A stretch of 45,364 bases of DNA from Gammaproteobacteria bacterium. GTDB lineage: Bacteria; Pseudomonadota; Gammaproteobacteria; Steroidobacterales; Steroidobacteraceae. The notes beneath the pieces were generated by a model. That model saw nothing but the letters and a program-made list of their open reading frames with translations, did not search any database and was not told the origin of the DNA. The stretch spans positions 1 through 45,364 of the forward strand of contig JANYLM010000018.1 in the NCBI GenBank assembly GCA_025357835.1. The letters are read 5' to 3'. This document shows, in pieces, positions 31,970 to 41,964 of this stretch. How positions within the stretch are numbered: position 1 is the stretch's first letter; every line of letters starts with the position of its first letter. The translations under genes and the position numbers were made by a program.

Positions 31970-33721
31970 ATGCAGATCCGCCGGCGCCCGGTGACGGGGT
32001 CGTGCGAGTTCGCCGCGGATGTTCATCCCGTGCTGCAGCGGGTGTATGCGGCCCGCGGGCTGTGGAGTTCCGCGGACTTGGACCTGTCCTTGGAGCGCCT
32101 CTTGCCGGTGGGCTCGCTCGAGGGTGTGGAAGCGGCGGCCCAACTGCTGACTGCCCATCGTTCCGCAGGACGGGTGCTGGTGATCGGTGATTTCGATGCG
32201 GATGGGGCCACCAGCACCGCGCTGGTGGTGCGCGCCTTACGCGCCATGCATTTTGCGCATGTGGACTTCCTGGTGCCGAATCGATTCCGCTTCGGCTATG
32301 GGCTGACACCGGAGATCGTGGCGCTGGCCGCAACGCGCCGGCCTTCGCTGATAGTGACCGTCGACAACGGCGTGTCGAGCGTGGCCGGGGTGGAGGCGGC
32401 GCGCGGCTTGAGGATACCGGTGTTGGTGACCGATCATCATTTGCCAGGCGCCGAACTGCCGCGGGCACAGGTCATCGTCAATCCCAACCTTACCCCTGGC
32501 CGATTCGCCAGTCCCGCCCTGGCAGGCGTGGGCGTGGCGTTTTACGTGGTCGCTGCCCTGGCAAGGACCTTGGTCCAAGATGATTTTCGAGTCGCGGAAT
32601 TACTCGACTTGGTGGCTCTGGGCACGGTCGCCGATGTGGTGCCGCTCGATCGCAATAACCGGGTGCTGGTTGCGCAGGGGCTGCGCCGCATCCGCGCCGG
32701 CCGTTGTGTTCCCGGCATCCGGGCATTGCTCGAATCTGCGGGCCGGCGCATCGAGCAGATTACCGCGGCCGATTTGGGCTTCGCTGTTGCGCCGCGCTTG
32801 AATGCGGCGGGGCGGCTTGACGATATGAGCGTCGGGATCGCCTGCCTGCTCGCCGATGATCCGTCCGAAGCCGGTCGCCTGGCGGGGCTACTCGACAAGC
32901 TCAACGAGGAGAGACGCGAAATCGAACAACGCATGCAGCTCGAGGCCCTGGATATCGCCGCCGGCGTGCGCTTCAGCGACGACGGCGATGAGGCGCCCGG
33001 GCTGTGCCTGTTCGACGAGAGCTGGCATCAAGGCGTGGTCGGGCTGGTCGCCGGCAGGATCAAGGACCGATTGCATCGTCCGGTCATCGCCTTCGCCCGC
33101 GCCGAGAACGGTTCTCTGCGCGGCTCGGCGCGCTCGGTGTCCGGCGTCAACATTCGCGATGCGCTCGATAGTATCGCGACGCTTCACCCGGGTCTCATCG
33201 ACAAATTCGGCGGCCACGCCATGGCAGCCGGCATGAGCCTGGCCGAGGCAAATTTAGGCAAGTTCAAGACCGCTTTCGCGGCCGAGATCGCCACGCGCAC
33301 CGACCGCGAATCGCTCACCGGCGTGATTTACTCGGACGGCGAGCTCGCAGCGGGCGAACTTTGCCTCGATATGGCCCGGGTGCTGCGCGGCGCCGGCCCC
33401 TGGGGGCAGGGCTTTCCGGAGCCGGTATTCGACGGCGACTTTCAAATCGTCGATGCGCGGATCGTCGGTGGCAAGCATCTGAAAATGCAGCTTAAGGTTG
33501 CCGATGACACGAACGGCCGTGGCCCCGCCGGCTTCGCGCCCCGGTCTGCGGCTGGCGCCGATCCGATCGAGGCCATCGCCTTTGGATACATCGGCGGCGC
33601 CACGGAGGACCCGCGGCTGCGCAGCGGCGCGCGCATAGCGCTCGCCTATCGTCTCGAGGTCAACGATTACCGCGGCAGCGAGCGCATGCAATTGAATTGC
33701 CAGCACCTCAAGCTCAAGTAG
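31970..33721 (+). CDS. recJ: Single-stranded-DNA-specific exonuclease RecJ
   Basis: RecJ is a 5'-3' single-strand exonuclease in recombination and mismatch repair. From the ATG at 31970 it has 583 residues (E. coli 577); a GTG at 31961 that overlaps the previous stop is an alternative. The DHH domain has VIGDFDADGATSTALV, IVTVDNGVSS, VTDHHLPG and LVALGTVADVVPL. A long helix (about 285-320) links to the DHHA1 domain with WHQGVVGLVAGRIKDR and DKFGGHAMAAG. The C-terminal OB fold holds PEPVFDGDF. The recJ-prfB-lysS order is common in gammaproteobacteria. Confidence 0.96.
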   Translation: MQIRRRPVTGSCEFAADVHPVLQRVYAARGLWSSADLDLSLERLLPVGSLEGVEAAAQLLTAHRSAGRVLVIGDFDADGATSTALVVRALRAMHFAHVDFLVPNRFRFGYGLTPEIVALAATRRPSLIVTVDNGVSSVAGVEAARGLRIPVLVTDHHLPGAELPRAQVIVNPNLTPGRFASPALAGVGVAFYVVAALARTLVQDDFRVAELLDLVALGTVADVVPLDRNNRVLVAQGLRRIRAGRCVPGIRALLESAGRRIEQITAADLGFAVAPRLNAAGRLDDMSVGIACLLADDPSEAGRLAGLLDKLNEERREIEQRMQLEALDIAAGVRFSDDGDEAPGLCLFDESWHQGVVGLVAGRIKDRLHRPVIAFARAENGSLRGSARSVSGVNIRDALDSIATLHPGLIDKFGGHAMAAGMSLAEANLGKFKTAFAAEIATRTDRESLTGVIYSDGELAAGELCLDMARVLRGAGPWGQGFPEPVFDGDFQIVDARIVGGKHLKMQLKVADDTNGRGPAGFAPRSAAGADPIEAIAFGYIGGATEDPRLRSGARIALAYRLEVNDYRGSERMQLNCQHLKLK

Positions 33722-33726
33722 CCGTG

Positions 33727-33766
33727 CTTGCCGCATCGCCGCCGCAGAGCAGCGGTGGTCGGCAAG
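33727..33766 (+). other. Stem-loop after recJ
   Basis: CTTGCCG (33727-33733) and CGGCAAG (33760-33766) are perfectly complementary, and an inner CCGC/GCGG pair (33739-33742 and 33752-33755) can extend the stem. No T run follows, so it is not a convincing intrinsic terminator. It may stabilise or process the recJ-prfB transcript. Confidence 0.35.
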
Positions 33767-33806
33767 TCCGGGGCCAGCCGTGCGCGATGTGTTAGGATTC
33801 CGGTTT

Positions 33807-34902
33807 ATGGAACTCAATCAAATCAAACGATTCATCAAAGATCTCGAGGAGCGCACCGACTCTTTGAGGAGGTATCTTTGATTACGACAACAAGAACGAA
33901 CGGCTGCAGGAAGTAGAGCGCGAGCTCGAACAACCCGGCATCTGGGGCAACCCGGATCGCGCTCAGGAATTGGGGAAGGAACGCGCCAAGCTCGAACAGG
34001 TCGTCGGCGGCCTGGATCGCCTCAAGCGCGCATTGAGCGACGCGGCCGAACTCCTGGAACTGGCCGCTGCAGAGGCGGACGCTCAAGCTATCCAGGAGAT
34101 CGAGGCCGACGCCGGCCGTTTGAGCCTTGAAGTCGAACAACTCGAATTCCAGCGCATGTTTCCGGGCAAGATGGACTCGCACAGTGCGTTTCTCGACATT
34201 CAAGCCGGAGCGGGCGGCACCGAAGCTCAAGACTGGGCCGCGATGCTGCTGCGCATGTATTTGAAGTGGGCGGATGCGCATGGCATCAAGACCGAGATCA
34301 TCGATCAGAGCGACGGCGAAGTGGCCGGAATCAAGGGTGCGACCGTCAATATGATCGGCGAATATGCCTATGGTTGGTTGCGCACCGAGACCGGTGTACA
34401 TCGTCTGGTGCGCAAATCCCCGTTTGATTCCGGCAATCGCCGCCACACCTCCTTTGCGTCCGTTTTCGTCTCTCCGGAAGTGGACGACGACATCGATATC
34501 GAGATCAACCCGGCCGACTTGCGGGTCGATGTCTATCGCTCCAGCGGAGCCGGTGGACAGCATGTGAACAAGACCGAGTCTGCGGTGCGCATCACGCATG
34601 CGCCGAGCGGCATCGTCGTGGCCTGCCAGGGTGAACGCAGTCAGCACAAGAACCGGTCCACCGCGATGAAAATGCTGAAAGCCAAGCTCTACGAACTTGA
34701 GTTCAACAAACGCAATGCTGCGGCCAAAGTGCTCGAGGATTCGAAATCCGACGTGAGCTGGGGCAACCAAATTCGCAGCTATGTGCTGGATCAGTCGCGA
34801 ATCAAGGATCTGCGCACCGGGGTGGAAATCGGCAACACCACGGCCGTGCTCGACGGAGCGCTGGACGAATTCATGCAAGCCAGTTTGAAGCAGGGACTTT
34901 GA
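33807..34902 (+). CDS. prfB: Peptide chain release factor 2 (programmed +1 frameshift)
   Basis: RF2 ends translation at UGA and UAA. It is encoded in two frames. The first runs from ATG 33807 ([20 protein letters not shown]) to an in-frame TGA at 33879-33881. After a +1 slip that skips T33879, reading continues from GAT at 33880 to the TGA at 34902, giving 364 residues. The anticodon-like SPF tripeptide ([11 protein letters not shown]) and the GGQ hydrolysis motif ([14 protein letters not shown]) are both intact. The frameshift acts as a feedback sensor: low RF2 lets the ribosome slip past the UGA. Gene callers that ignore it would start at about 33970 and lose the first 54 residues. Confidence 0.97.
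33867..33881 (+). promoter_or_regulatory. prfB programmed +1 frameshift site
   Basis: The sequence AGGAGG TAT CTT TGA matches the known element: an internal SD (AGGAGG, 33867-33872) a fixed 3 nt upstream of the CTT slippery codon (33876-33878), followed by the in-frame UGA stop. Slippage of peptidyl-tRNA-Leu from CUU to UUU moves the ribosome +1. The downstream base is A rather than the C found in E. coli. Confidence 0.95.
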
Positions 34903-34913
34903 GAGACACGCGA

Positions 34914-36398
34914 ATGAGCGACAACGACGAGAATCACTTGATTGGGGAGCGGCGCGCGAAGCTCGCGAAGTTGCGTGAGCGCGGCAACGCGTTTCCGAAC
35001 GACTTTCGGCGCGATGCCCTAGCCGCCGACATAGTGACGGCGTATGGGGAGAAGAGCGCCGAGACTCTTGAGGCGGCGGCCGTACGCGTCAAAGTAGCCG
35101 GCCGGATGCGCGCCAAGCGCGTGATGGGCAAGGCGAGCTTTGCCCGGCTGGAGGATTCGAGCGGCGCCATTCAAGTGTTCCTGCAACAGCAGACACTCGG
35201 CGAAGTTTACGACGAGTTCAAGGGTTGGGATGTCGGCGACGTGATCGGCGCGGAGGGAACGCTGTTCCGCACCAAGACCAACGAGTTGTCGGTGCGGGTC
35301 GAAAAGTTGCACCTCCTCACCAAGTCGCTGCGCCCGTTGCCCGACAAGTGGCACGGAATCGCAGATACCGAACTGCGCTACCGGCGGCGTTACGTCGACT
35401 TGATCATGAACGAGGACAGCCGCCGGGTGTTTGAAACGCGTTCCGCGATTGTGCGCTACCTGCGCGCCTTCCTCGATACGCGCGGATTCCTGGAGGTGGA
35501 AACGCCGATGCTGCACCCCATACCCGGCGGTGCCGCGGCGCGCCCCTTCAAGACGCATCACAACGCGCTCGATTCGGACATGTACTTGCGCATTGCACCC
35601 GAGCTGTATTTGAAGCGGCTCACCGTCGGCGGTTTCGAGCGTGTGTACGAGATCAATAGAAATTTCCGTAATGAGGGAGTGTCGACGCAGCACAACCCCG
35701 AGTTCACCATGCTCGAGTTGTATCAGGCGTATGCCGATTACACGGATCTCATGGAGATGATAGAAACTCTGTTTCAAGGCCTCGCCGACAGCTTGCTGGG
35801 TTCGCGCAAATTGATCTACCAAGGTATCGAAATCGATTTATCACAGAGCTTCGCGCGCAAGAGTATCGAAGACATCATTCTCGAGAACAATCCCGATATC
35901 GATCCGATGTCGCTGCGCGACACGCTCTATTTGCGGCGCATTTGCGACCAGATGAAAATCCCCTACAAGGCCGGCGACGGCCCGGGGAAATTGCAAATCG
36001 AGATTTTCGAAAGAACCGGCGAACATACCTTGGTGCAGCCCACCTTCGCGTATGCCTATCCCGCCGAAGTGTCGCCTCTGTCACGGCGCAACGACGCGGA
36101 TCCCTTCATCACGGATCGTTGGGAATTCTTCGTCGGCGGACGCGAGCTCGCCAATGGATTTTCGGAGCTGAATGATGCCGAGGACCAAGCGCAGCGCTTC
36201 AAGGATCAGGTAGAGCGCAAGGACGCCGGCGACGAGGAGGCGATGTACTACGATGCGGACTATGTGCGCGCTCTGGAATACGGCATGCCGCCCGCTGCGG
36301 GGCTTGGGTTGGGGGTCGATCGACTGGTCATGCTATATACGAATTCTCCCTCAATTCGCGATGTCTTGTTGTTTCCGCACATGCGCCCCGAGTATTGA
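34914..36398 (+). CDS. lysS: Lysyl-tRNA synthetase (class II)
   Basis: LysS charges tRNA-Lys. The protein has 494 residues (E. coli 505). The N-terminal OB-fold anticodon-binding domain (about 60-145) includes [20 protein letters not shown]. The class II catalytic domain has motif 1 near [21 protein letters not shown], motif 2 with [18 protein letters not shown], and motif 3 with [11 protein letters not shown]. The ATG at 34914 gives MSDNDENHL; the frame also opens at a TTG at 34899 overlapping prfB, which I reject. It forms the usual prfB-lysS pair. Confidence 0.97.
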   Translation: MSDNDENHLIGERRAKLAKLRERGNAFPNDFRRDALAADIVTAYGEKSAETLEAAAVRVKVAGRMRAKRVMGKASFARLEDSSGAIQVFLQQQTLGEVYDEFKGWDVGDVIGAEGTLFRTKTNELSVRVEKLHLLTKSLRPLPDKWHGIADTELRYRRRYVDLIMNEDSRRVFETRSAIVRYLRAFLDTRGFLEVETPMLHPIPGGAAARPFKTHHNALDSDMYLRIAPELYLKRLTVGGFERVYEINRNFRNEGVSTQHNPEFTMLELYQAYADYTDLMEMIETLFQGLADSLLGSRKLIYQGIEIDLSQSFARKSIEDIILENNPDIDPMSLRDTLYLRRICDQMKIPYKAGDGPGKLQIEIFERTGEHTLVQPTFAYAYPAEVSPLSRRNDADPFITDRWEFFVGGRELANGFSELNDAEDQAQRFKDQVERKDAGDEEAMYYDADYVRALEYGMPPAAGLGLGVDRLVMLYTNSPSIRDVLLFPHMRPEY

Positions 36399-36406
36399 CT
36401 GCCGGA

Positions 36407-37270
36407 ATGACCCAGGCATGGGCGAGCGGTGAGGCGGGTCTCCCCATCGGCGTGTTCGACTCGGGGGTGGGAGGCTTGACCGTATTGCGTGCCTTGCGCG
36501 CCGACATGCCCGGCGAGAACTTCATTTATCTGGGCGACACCGCACGGCTCCCGTACGGTACGAAGAGCGCGCAAACGGTGGTGCGCTATTCCTTGCAATG
36601 CGCGGCGGCGCTTATTCAACGCGGCATTTGCTGTCTCGTGGTTGCCTGCAACACGGCATCCGCGTCCGCACTCGACGCCTTGCGTGCGCACCACCCCTCA
36701 CTGCCCATCATCGGCGTCATCGAGCCGGGTGCGCAAGCAGCGGTCACCGCTTCCGTATCGCAACACATCGCCGTTATTGCCACCGAAGGCACGGTCGGCG
36801 GAGGCGCCTACGAAGCGGCCATTCATCGTTTCAATCCCGACGCCCGTGTTACGTCCAGGGCGTGTTCCCTATTCGTTTCCATGGCCGAAGAGGGCTGGAC
36901 CGAAGGCCCGATCGCGGAGGCAGTTGCGCGCCGTTATCTCGATCCGATTTTTCGCAGCGATGATGCTCCCGACACCTTGGTGCTGGGATGCACGCATTTC
37001 CCGACGCTGGCCGCGGCTATGCGCGCGATATTGCCGAAGCATGTGAGCATCGTCGACTCGGCGGCTACGACCGCCGCCGCTGTGCTGCACCGGCTTCACG
37101 GGGCGACCGCGATGCACGCCGCGTCTGGGACAAGCGAGTCACCGCTGCCCACCACGCTCGGTGGCGTCCGCTGGCTTGCCACCGACGGTGCGACGCGCTT
37201 TGCCCGAGTGGGAAGCGCCTTTCTCGGCGAGACCTTGCACGCCGATGCAATCGAGATCATCGATCTCTAG
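36407..37270 (+). CDS. murI: Glutamate racemase
   Basis: MurI makes D-glutamate for peptidoglycan. From the ATG at 36407 it has 287 residues; a TTG at 36395 that overlaps the lysS stop is an alternative. Landmarks are IGVFDSGVGGLTVLRAL, LGDTARLPYGTKS, the first catalytic Cys in VVACNTASA, and the second in LGCTHFP. This is the typical two-cysteine racemase. It follows lysS by 8 nt and is convergent with ygfZ. The 89-nt gap after it has no obvious terminator. Confidence 0.95.
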   Translation: MTQAWASGEAGLPIGVFDSGVGGLTVLRALRADMPGENFIYLGDTARLPYGTKSAQTVVRYSLQCAAALIQRGICCLVVACNTASASALDALRAHHPSLPIIGVIEPGAQAAVTASVSQHIAVIATEGTVGGGAYEAAIHRFNPDARVTSRACSLFVSMAEEGWTEGPIAEAVARRYLDPIFRSDDAPDTLVLGCTHFPTLAAAMRAILPKHVSIVDSAATTAAAVLHRLHGATAMHAASGTSESPLPTTLGGVRWLATDGATRFARVGSAFLGETLHADAIEIIDL

Positions 37271-37359
37271 TACGTCGAGCTTTGCATACCTACCTCTTTC
37301 CTGGCCTCAAGCTGCCGGGCAACACGAATTCATGCGGCCTAAATTAACTGACATTCCGA

Positions 37360-38322
37360 TTAGATCCGATACGGCAGCGGCAATTGCGCGGCAACGACTA
37401 CCGCGCCGGCCATCGCTTCGCCGTCCCCTGATTCCAAAGTGGACGGAGACGGGGCGCCGGTGCCTACGCCCGTATGCGCGCCCGGCTGCACATTGAGCAC
37501 CGCCAATGCTTCGAAGCCGCCGCCGCTGCGAATCGCCTCAACGAGACGCCCCGAACGTCCGTCGCTCAAGGTAAGTGGCTGGCCTATCTGCCATTCGCCG
37601 TGCGGTAATTGCAGCCGATACAGACGCCGCTTGATGCGCCCGAGGTGTTGAGTGCGTGCGATGATTTCCTGCCCGGTGTAGCACCCCTTGCTGAAGCTGA
37701 TGCCGTCCAAAAGATCGAGATTGAGCATTTGCGCGACGAAGGTCTCGCGCGTGGATACATATATCTGCGGCAGGCCGGCGCGAATGTCCGCGAGGCGCCA
37801 GTCATGTTCAATTTGGTCTGCCGCAAGAGAGTCGCCGGCAAGGCCATGGGTCGCCAGTTTCTCCGCGGAACCGATGACCCAGTAGCGGCTTGAGTCGCGG
37901 TTGACGGCCGCAACACCGATGTCTTGCTTCTCCGAGTAGGCGGTGCTCGATTGAGGCAGTGCAATGCCAGCGGACCGCAGATTATGCTCGCCATGGTGGC
38001 CCGCGACACTCAGCAGCTCGCCGACATCGTCGATTTTTACTTTGGCGCGAAATACGAACCTGCGCAGCCCATCCAAGGTTGGCGCAACCAGCTCGCGGGG
38101 CAGGATTGCGAGGACTCCGCTGGAATGGGGCAGAAGATGCATGAGCGCGAGCACTCGGCCTTGCGGGCTCGAGCATGCGGCCAATAGGCTGTGGCCGTCG
38201 GCGAGGCGTTGCGTGTCGTTGGACACCTGGCCTTGCAGAAACCTCAACGCGTCGGCTCCGGCGAATCGCAGCAGGCCTAAATGAGACAATCGGCCCGAGA
38301 GAGGTGGTGGGATGCTGTTCAT
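37360..38322 (-). CDS. ygfZ: Folate-binding Fe-S cluster maintenance protein YgfZ
   Basis: YgfZ is a folate-binding protein of the GcvT-like fold that maintains some iron-sulfur enzymes. From the ATG at 38322 it has 320 residues (E. coli 326); a start at 38373 would add 17 residues. Diagnostic motif: KGCYTGQEIIARTQHLGRIK, with the KGCYxGQE core and its functional Cys. FLQGQVSNDTQRL lies near the N-terminus. It is transcribed away from the sdh cluster, with the DUF1674 gene starting 64 nt away. Its position beside Fe-S-containing SDH suggests related use, but it is not in the same transcript. Confidence 0.93.
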   Translation of the reverse strand: MNSIPPPLSGRLSHLGLLRFAGADALRFLQGQVSNDTQRLADGHSLLAACSSPQGRVLALMHLLPHSSGVLAILPRELVAPTLDGLRRFVFRAKVKIDDVGELLSVAGHHGEHNLRSAGIALPQSSTAYSEKQDIGVAAVNRDSSRYWVIGSAEKLATHGLAGDSLAADQIEHDWRLADIRAGLPQIYVSTRETFVAQMLNLDLLDGISFSKGCYTGQEIIARTQHLGRIKRRLYRLQLPHGEWQIGQPLTLSDGRSGRLVEAIRSGGGFEALAVLNVQPGAHTGVGTGAPSPSTLESGDGEAMAGAVVVAAQLPLPYRI

Positions 38323-38386
38323 TAGACATGAAATAGGGGCTCGAGCCTCGATGTCAACTGTGTTTTCTGGCAAACTTTCGTCCGTG

Positions 38387-38563
38387 ATGACGAATTCAGC
38401 AGATCAGGTCCGAATCAAGCCGGCAGCTCAGCCTGAGCAGGGTGAACAACCCGCCGCGATACCCACGCCCGCCAAGGTGGCGTGCGAGGTCGGTGGTCGC
38501 GAAGGGCCTGACCCCACGCGCTTTGGTGATTGGGAGCTTCGCGGCCGCTGCATCGATTTTTAA
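38387..38563 (+). CDS. DUF1674 protein, SDHAF4-like succinate dehydrogenase assembly factor
   Basis: This small gene encodes 58 residues from the ATG at 38387; an upstream start in the same frame (38312) would overlap ygfZ. The C-terminal half carries the DUF1674 signature GREGPDPTRFGDWELRGRCI followed by DF at the end. DUF1674 is the family of mitochondrial SDHAF4, which binds flavinylated SDHA and aids assembly with SDHB. The gene ends 38 nt before sdhC, so it is probably co-transcribed with sdhCDAB. That location supports the family call; its role in this bacterium is inferred. Confidence 0.85.
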   Translation: MTNSADQVRIKPAAQPEQGEQPAAIPTPAKVACEVGGREGPDPTRFGDWELRGRCIDF

Positions 38564-38601
38564 ATGCCCCGCCCCTCATCCAACAGTCGCCAGGAGCGAT
38601 A

Positions 38602-38991
38602 ATGCCCGTACGCCCCCGTCCGACTTCACCGCATTTGCAGATCTATCGCTGGCAGATAGGCAATAGTCTGTCGATTCTGCATCGCCTGACCGGTGTCGCT
38701 CTGGCATTGGGTCTGCCGGCCCTCTGTTATTGGCTGGTGTCGCTGGCCGGCGGCGAGCAAGCCTATGCCGCGGCCGCAAAGCTGCTTGCCGGCCCAGTGG
38801 GACTGTTGGGCCTGGTCGGTTGGACCTTCGCTTTTTTCTACCACCTCTTGAATGGGGTGCGGCATCTGTTCTGGGATGTGGGCCGCGGCTTCGAGCGCAC
38901 GCAGCGGCACGCCAGCGGCTGGTTCGCCGTACTCGGTGCCGTGGTTTCGACGCTGAGTGTTTGGGCGTTGATTCGGCACTTCGCGCCATGA
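38602..38991 (+). CDS. sdhC: Succinate dehydrogenase cytochrome b556 subunit
   Basis: SdhC is one of two membrane anchors of complex II and helps bind heme b and ubiquinone. From the ATG at 38602, with AGGAG 8 nt upstream, it has 129 residues (E. coli 129). The N-terminal RPTSPHLQIYRWQIGNSLSI contains the conserved quinone-site Ser/His region, and three membrane helices follow. The heme His is likely in FYHLLNGVRHLFWD. The stop overlaps the sdhD ATG. An open frame in the same phase begins upstream at 38530 but has no SD. Confidence 0.95.
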   Translation: MPVRPRPTSPHLQIYRWQIGNSLSILHRLTGVALALGLPALCYWLVSLAGGEQAYAAAAKLLAGPVGLLGLVGWTFAFFYHLLNGVRHLFWDVGRGFERTQRHASGWFAVLGAVVSTLSVWALIRHFAP

Positions 38992-39368
38992 GTTTGCGAA
39001 GTCCCTTGGGTCGTGTGCTGGGATTGGGATCGGCCAAGGCCGGCACCGATCATTGGTGGGCGCAAAGAGTGAGCGCGGTTGCGCTCATCCCGCTGAGTTT
39101 GTGGTTCGTGATTTCGCTGCTGGCGCTGCCGGCGCTTGACTACTCCACGGTCAGGGCCTGGCTGTCGTTTCCCTTGAGCGGTTTTTTGGCCGTTTTGTTG
39201 GTGGCCGTACTGACGTATCACTCCTATCTGGGAACCAACGAGGTGATAGAGGATTACGTGCATGCCGCCGGCGTTAAATTGTTTTGGCTGTTGCTGCTGC
39301 GATTCCTGTACGTGCTTGTCGGCGGCGCGAGCATATTTGCGATTTTGCGCGTCGCGTTCGGATCTTAA
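38988..39368 (+). CDS. sdhD: Succinate dehydrogenase hydrophobic membrane anchor
   Basis: SdhD is the second anchor of complex II. The 126-residue protein (E. coli 115) has three hydrophobic helices. Recognisable blocks are RVLGLGSAKAGTDHWWAQRV at the start and TYHSYLGTNEVIEDYVHAAG, whose histidines are candidates for the heme ligand. The ATG overlaps the sdhC stop (ATGA). It is followed 6 nt later by sdhA. The family call relies on the motif and the operon position. Confidence 0.93.
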   Translation: MSLRSPLGRVLGLGSAKAGTDHWWAQRVSAVALIPLSLWFVISLLALPALDYSTVRAWLSFPLSGFLAVLLVAVLTYHSYLGTNEVIEDYVHAAGVKLFWLLLLRFLYVLVGGASIFAILRVAFGS

Positions 39369-39374
39369 GAGACC

Positions 39375-41156
39375 ATGAGCGAATACAAATTGATCGACCA
39401 TACCTACGATGTGGTCGTGGTCGGTGCGGGAGGCGCGGGTTTGCGCGCCACGTTCGGTCTGGCGGAGGCGGGGTTGTCGACCGCCTGCCTGACCAAGGTG
39501 TTTCCAACACGCAGCCATACGGTCGCGGCGCAGGGCGGCATCTCGGCCGCGCTCGGCAATATGGGTGCCGATGATTGGCGATGGCATATGTACGACACGG
39601 TGAAGGGGTCGGACTGGCTCGGCGACCAAGACGCCATCGAGTTCATGTGCAAGGAAGCGCCGGCGGCGGTGATCGAGCTCGAGCACTACGGTGTTCCGTT
39701 TTCGCGCACCGAGGACGGCCGCATTTACCAGCGCCCTTTCGGCGGCATGACCACGCATTTCGGCAAGGGTATCGCCCAGCGCACCTGTGCCGCTGCCGAT
39801 CGCACCGGCCACGCCATGCTGCACACTCTGTACCAGCAGTCGCTGAAGCACGAAGCAAGTTTCTTCATCGAGTATTTCGCACTCGACCTCATCATGGAAA
39901 ATGGCGAGTGCCGCGGAGTGATTGCCCTCGATATGTCGGACGGCACGCTGCATCGTTTTCGCGCCCACATGGTCATCATGGCCACAGGCGGCTACGGCCG
40001 TGCGTGGTTCTCATGCACCTCCGCCCACACTTGCACGGGCGACGGCGGCGGGATGGCGCTGCGGGCGGGTTTGCCCCTGCAAGACATGGAGTTCGTGCAG
40101 TTCCATCCCACCGGAATCTACGGCGCCGGCTGTTTGATCACCGAAGGCTCGCGCGGCGAGGGTGGCTATCTGACCAACGCCGCCGGCGAGCGCTTCATGG
40201 AGCGCTACGCGCCGAACGCCAAGGACTTGGCGTCCCGCGACGTCGTCAGCCGCGCGATGACGCTCGAGATTCGCGAAGGCCGGGGTGTCGGAGCGCTCAA
40301 GGATCATATCGATCTGCATCTGGAGCACTTAGGTCCCGAGGTCATCAAGGAGCGATTGCCCGGTATAGCCGAGACCGCGAGAATATTCGCCGGGGTGGAC
40401 GTCAACAAGGATCCCATACCCGTGTTGCCCACGGTCCACTACAACATGGGCGGCATTCCGTGCAATGTGCATGGTGAGGCGATTACACGAGTGGGCGGAA
40501 CCGAGACGGCGGTTCGCGGACTCATGGCGGTGGGCGAGGCGGCTTGCGTTTCCGTGCACGGCGCGAACCGTCTGGGTTCGAACTCCCTGCTCGATTTGGT
40601 CGTCTTTGGTCGCGAAGCGGCTCGGCACTGCTCGCGCGCAGTGAAACCGGGCGCGGCCCACCGACCATTCAAAGCGGACGCCGGCGACGTCACGCTCGCT
40701 CGCTTGGATAAGCTTAGGTTTGCCAAGGGTTCGCGTCCCACCGCCGATATCCGCTTGAGTATGCAGCGCGTCATGCAAAGCGATGCCGCGGTGTTTCGCA
40801 CCGGGGAATCTTTGAATGACGACAAGCGCAAGCTGGCGGAAGTTTTCGCCTCCTTCGCCGATGTCCGAGTCACGGACCGTTCACTCGTGTGGAACACCGA
40901 TCTCATCGAGACCTTGGAGCTCGACAATCTGCTGGGGCAGGCCGTCGCCACCATGCATTCGGCGGAGAATCGCCAGGAGAGCCGCGGTGCGCAGGCGCGC
41001 GAGGATTTTCCGAATCGCGACGACCAAAACTGGATGAAGCACACCCTGTGCTGGGTGGACGTCAAGGGCGCCACCGAGTTCGACTACCGGCCGGTGCATC
41101 TGAACACCCTTACCGACGATGTCCAATCGATACCACCCAAGGCGCGCACCTACTGA
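39375..41156 (+). CDS. sdhA: Succinate dehydrogenase flavoprotein subunit
   Basis: SdhA oxidises succinate to fumarate with covalent FAD and passes electrons to SdhB. The protein has 593 residues (E. coli 588). An N-terminal Rossmann motif ([20 protein letters not shown]) precedes the FAD-linked His in [10 protein letters not shown] (about residue 48). The capping and catalytic regions contain [16 protein letters not shown], the substrate-site [20 protein letters not shown], and [18 protein letters not shown]. Its C-terminal domain ends [20 protein letters not shown]. The ATG at 39375 follows TTAAGAGACC. It lies between sdhD and sdhB. Confidence 0.97.
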   Translation: MSEYKLIDHTYDVVVVGAGGAGLRATFGLAEAGLSTACLTKVFPTRSHTVAAQGGISAALGNMGADDWRWHMYDTVKGSDWLGDQDAIEFMCKEAPAAVIELEHYGVPFSRTEDGRIYQRPFGGMTTHFGKGIAQRTCAAADRTGHAMLHTLYQQSLKHEASFFIEYFALDLIMENGECRGVIALDMSDGTLHRFRAHMVIMATGGYGRAWFSCTSAHTCTGDGGGMALRAGLPLQDMEFVQFHPTGIYGAGCLITEGSRGEGGYLTNAAGERFMERYAPNAKDLASRDVVSRAMTLEIREGRGVGALKDHIDLHLEHLGPEVIKERLPGIAETARIFAGVDVNKDPIPVLPTVHYNMGGIPCNVHGEAITRVGGTETAVRGLMAVGEAACVSVHGANRLGSNSLLDLVVFGREAARHCSRAVKPGAAHRPFKADAGDVTLARLDKLRFAKGSRPTADIRLSMQRVMQSDAAVFRTGESLNDDKRKLAEVFASFADVRVTDRSLVWNTDLIETLELDNLLGQAVATMHSAENRQESRGAQAREDFPNRDDQNWMKHTLCWVDVKGATEFDYRPVHLNTLTDDVQSIPPKARTY

Positions 41157-41178
41157 GGCGCGCGATCAGGAGCAATTG

Positions 41179-41964
41179 ATGGCTGAATTTTCGCTTCCCG
41201 CCAACTCCAAGGTGCGCAAGGACGGCCGGGTGTTCAAGGCGCCCGCGGGCGCTACCAATATCCGTGTCTTCAAAATTTACCGCTTCGACCCGGATTTGGC
41301 GGAGAACCCGCGCCTCGACAGTTACGAGGTCGATATGGACGCCTGCGGCCCCATGGTGTTGGATGCCCTGATAAAGATCAAGAACGAGATCGACCCCACG
41401 CTGAGCTTCCGGCGCTCCTGCCGCGAAGGGATTTGTGGTTCCTGCGCCATGAATATCGACGGCAAGAACGGCCTGGCCTGCGTCAGCGCCTGCGCCGACG
41501 TGAAGCAGGACGTCAAGATATATCCCCTGCCGCACATGCCGGTCATCAAGGATCTAGTCCCCGATCTCACGAACTTCTATGCTCAGTACGCCTCGATCAA
41601 GCCTTGGCTGCAGACGCGCACGCCGGCGCCGCCCGACAGCGAACGCATGCAGACGAAGGAGGATCAGGAAAAAGTCGATCGGCCTTCGGCATGCATACTC
41701 TGCGCCTGCTGTTCAACCAGCTGCCCCAGCTATTGGTGGAACAGCGATCGTTATCTCGGCCCAGCGGCGCTGCTCGCGGCCTATCGTTGGATCGTCGATA
41801 GCCGGGATGAGGCGGCCGGCGAGCGCCTGGACTATCTCGAGGACCCGTTTCGGCTGTACCGCTGTCATACCATCATGAATTGCACGGAAGCCTGCCCGAA
41901 GGATCTGAATCCGGCCAAGGCCATCGGCGAAATCAAGCAAATGATGGCCCACCGTCGCCATTGA
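41179..41964 (+). CDS. sdhB: Succinate dehydrogenase iron-sulfur subunit
   Basis: SdhB carries the [2Fe-2S], [4Fe-4S] and [3Fe-4S] clusters that relay electrons to ubiquinone. From the ATG at 41179 (SD AGGAG 6 nt upstream) it has 261 residues, about 20 longer than E. coli SdhB, mainly at the N-terminus. The 2Fe-2S Cys set is C81, C86, C89 and C101 ([13 protein letters not shown]). The C-terminal domain has [19 protein letters not shown] and [21 protein letters not shown] frame opening at 41119 overlaps sdhA and is rejected. The stop shares one base with the sdhE ATG (TGATG). Confidence 0.96.
   Translation: MAEFSLPANSKVRKDGRVFKAPAGATNIRVFKIYRFDPDLAENPRLDSYEVDMDACGPMVLDALIKIKNEIDPTLSFRRSCREGICGSCAMNIDGKNGLACVSACADVKQDVKIYPLPHMPVIKDLVPDLTNFYAQYASIKPWLQTRTPAPPDSERMQTKEDQEKVDRPSACILCACCSTSCPSYWWNSDRYLGPAALLAAYRWIVDSRDEAAGERLDYLEDPFRLYRCHTIMNCTEACPKDLNPAKAIGEIKQMMAHRRH

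Noticed and set aside
37271..37359. Search for a terminator between convergent murI and ygfZ
   Set aside because: No stem-loop with a T run on either strand was found.
38838..39968. A 376-codon minus-strand frame opposite sdhC-sdhD-sdhA
   Set aside because: It crosses three confidently identified genes, has Gln/His/Arg-rich shadow composition and no known domain.
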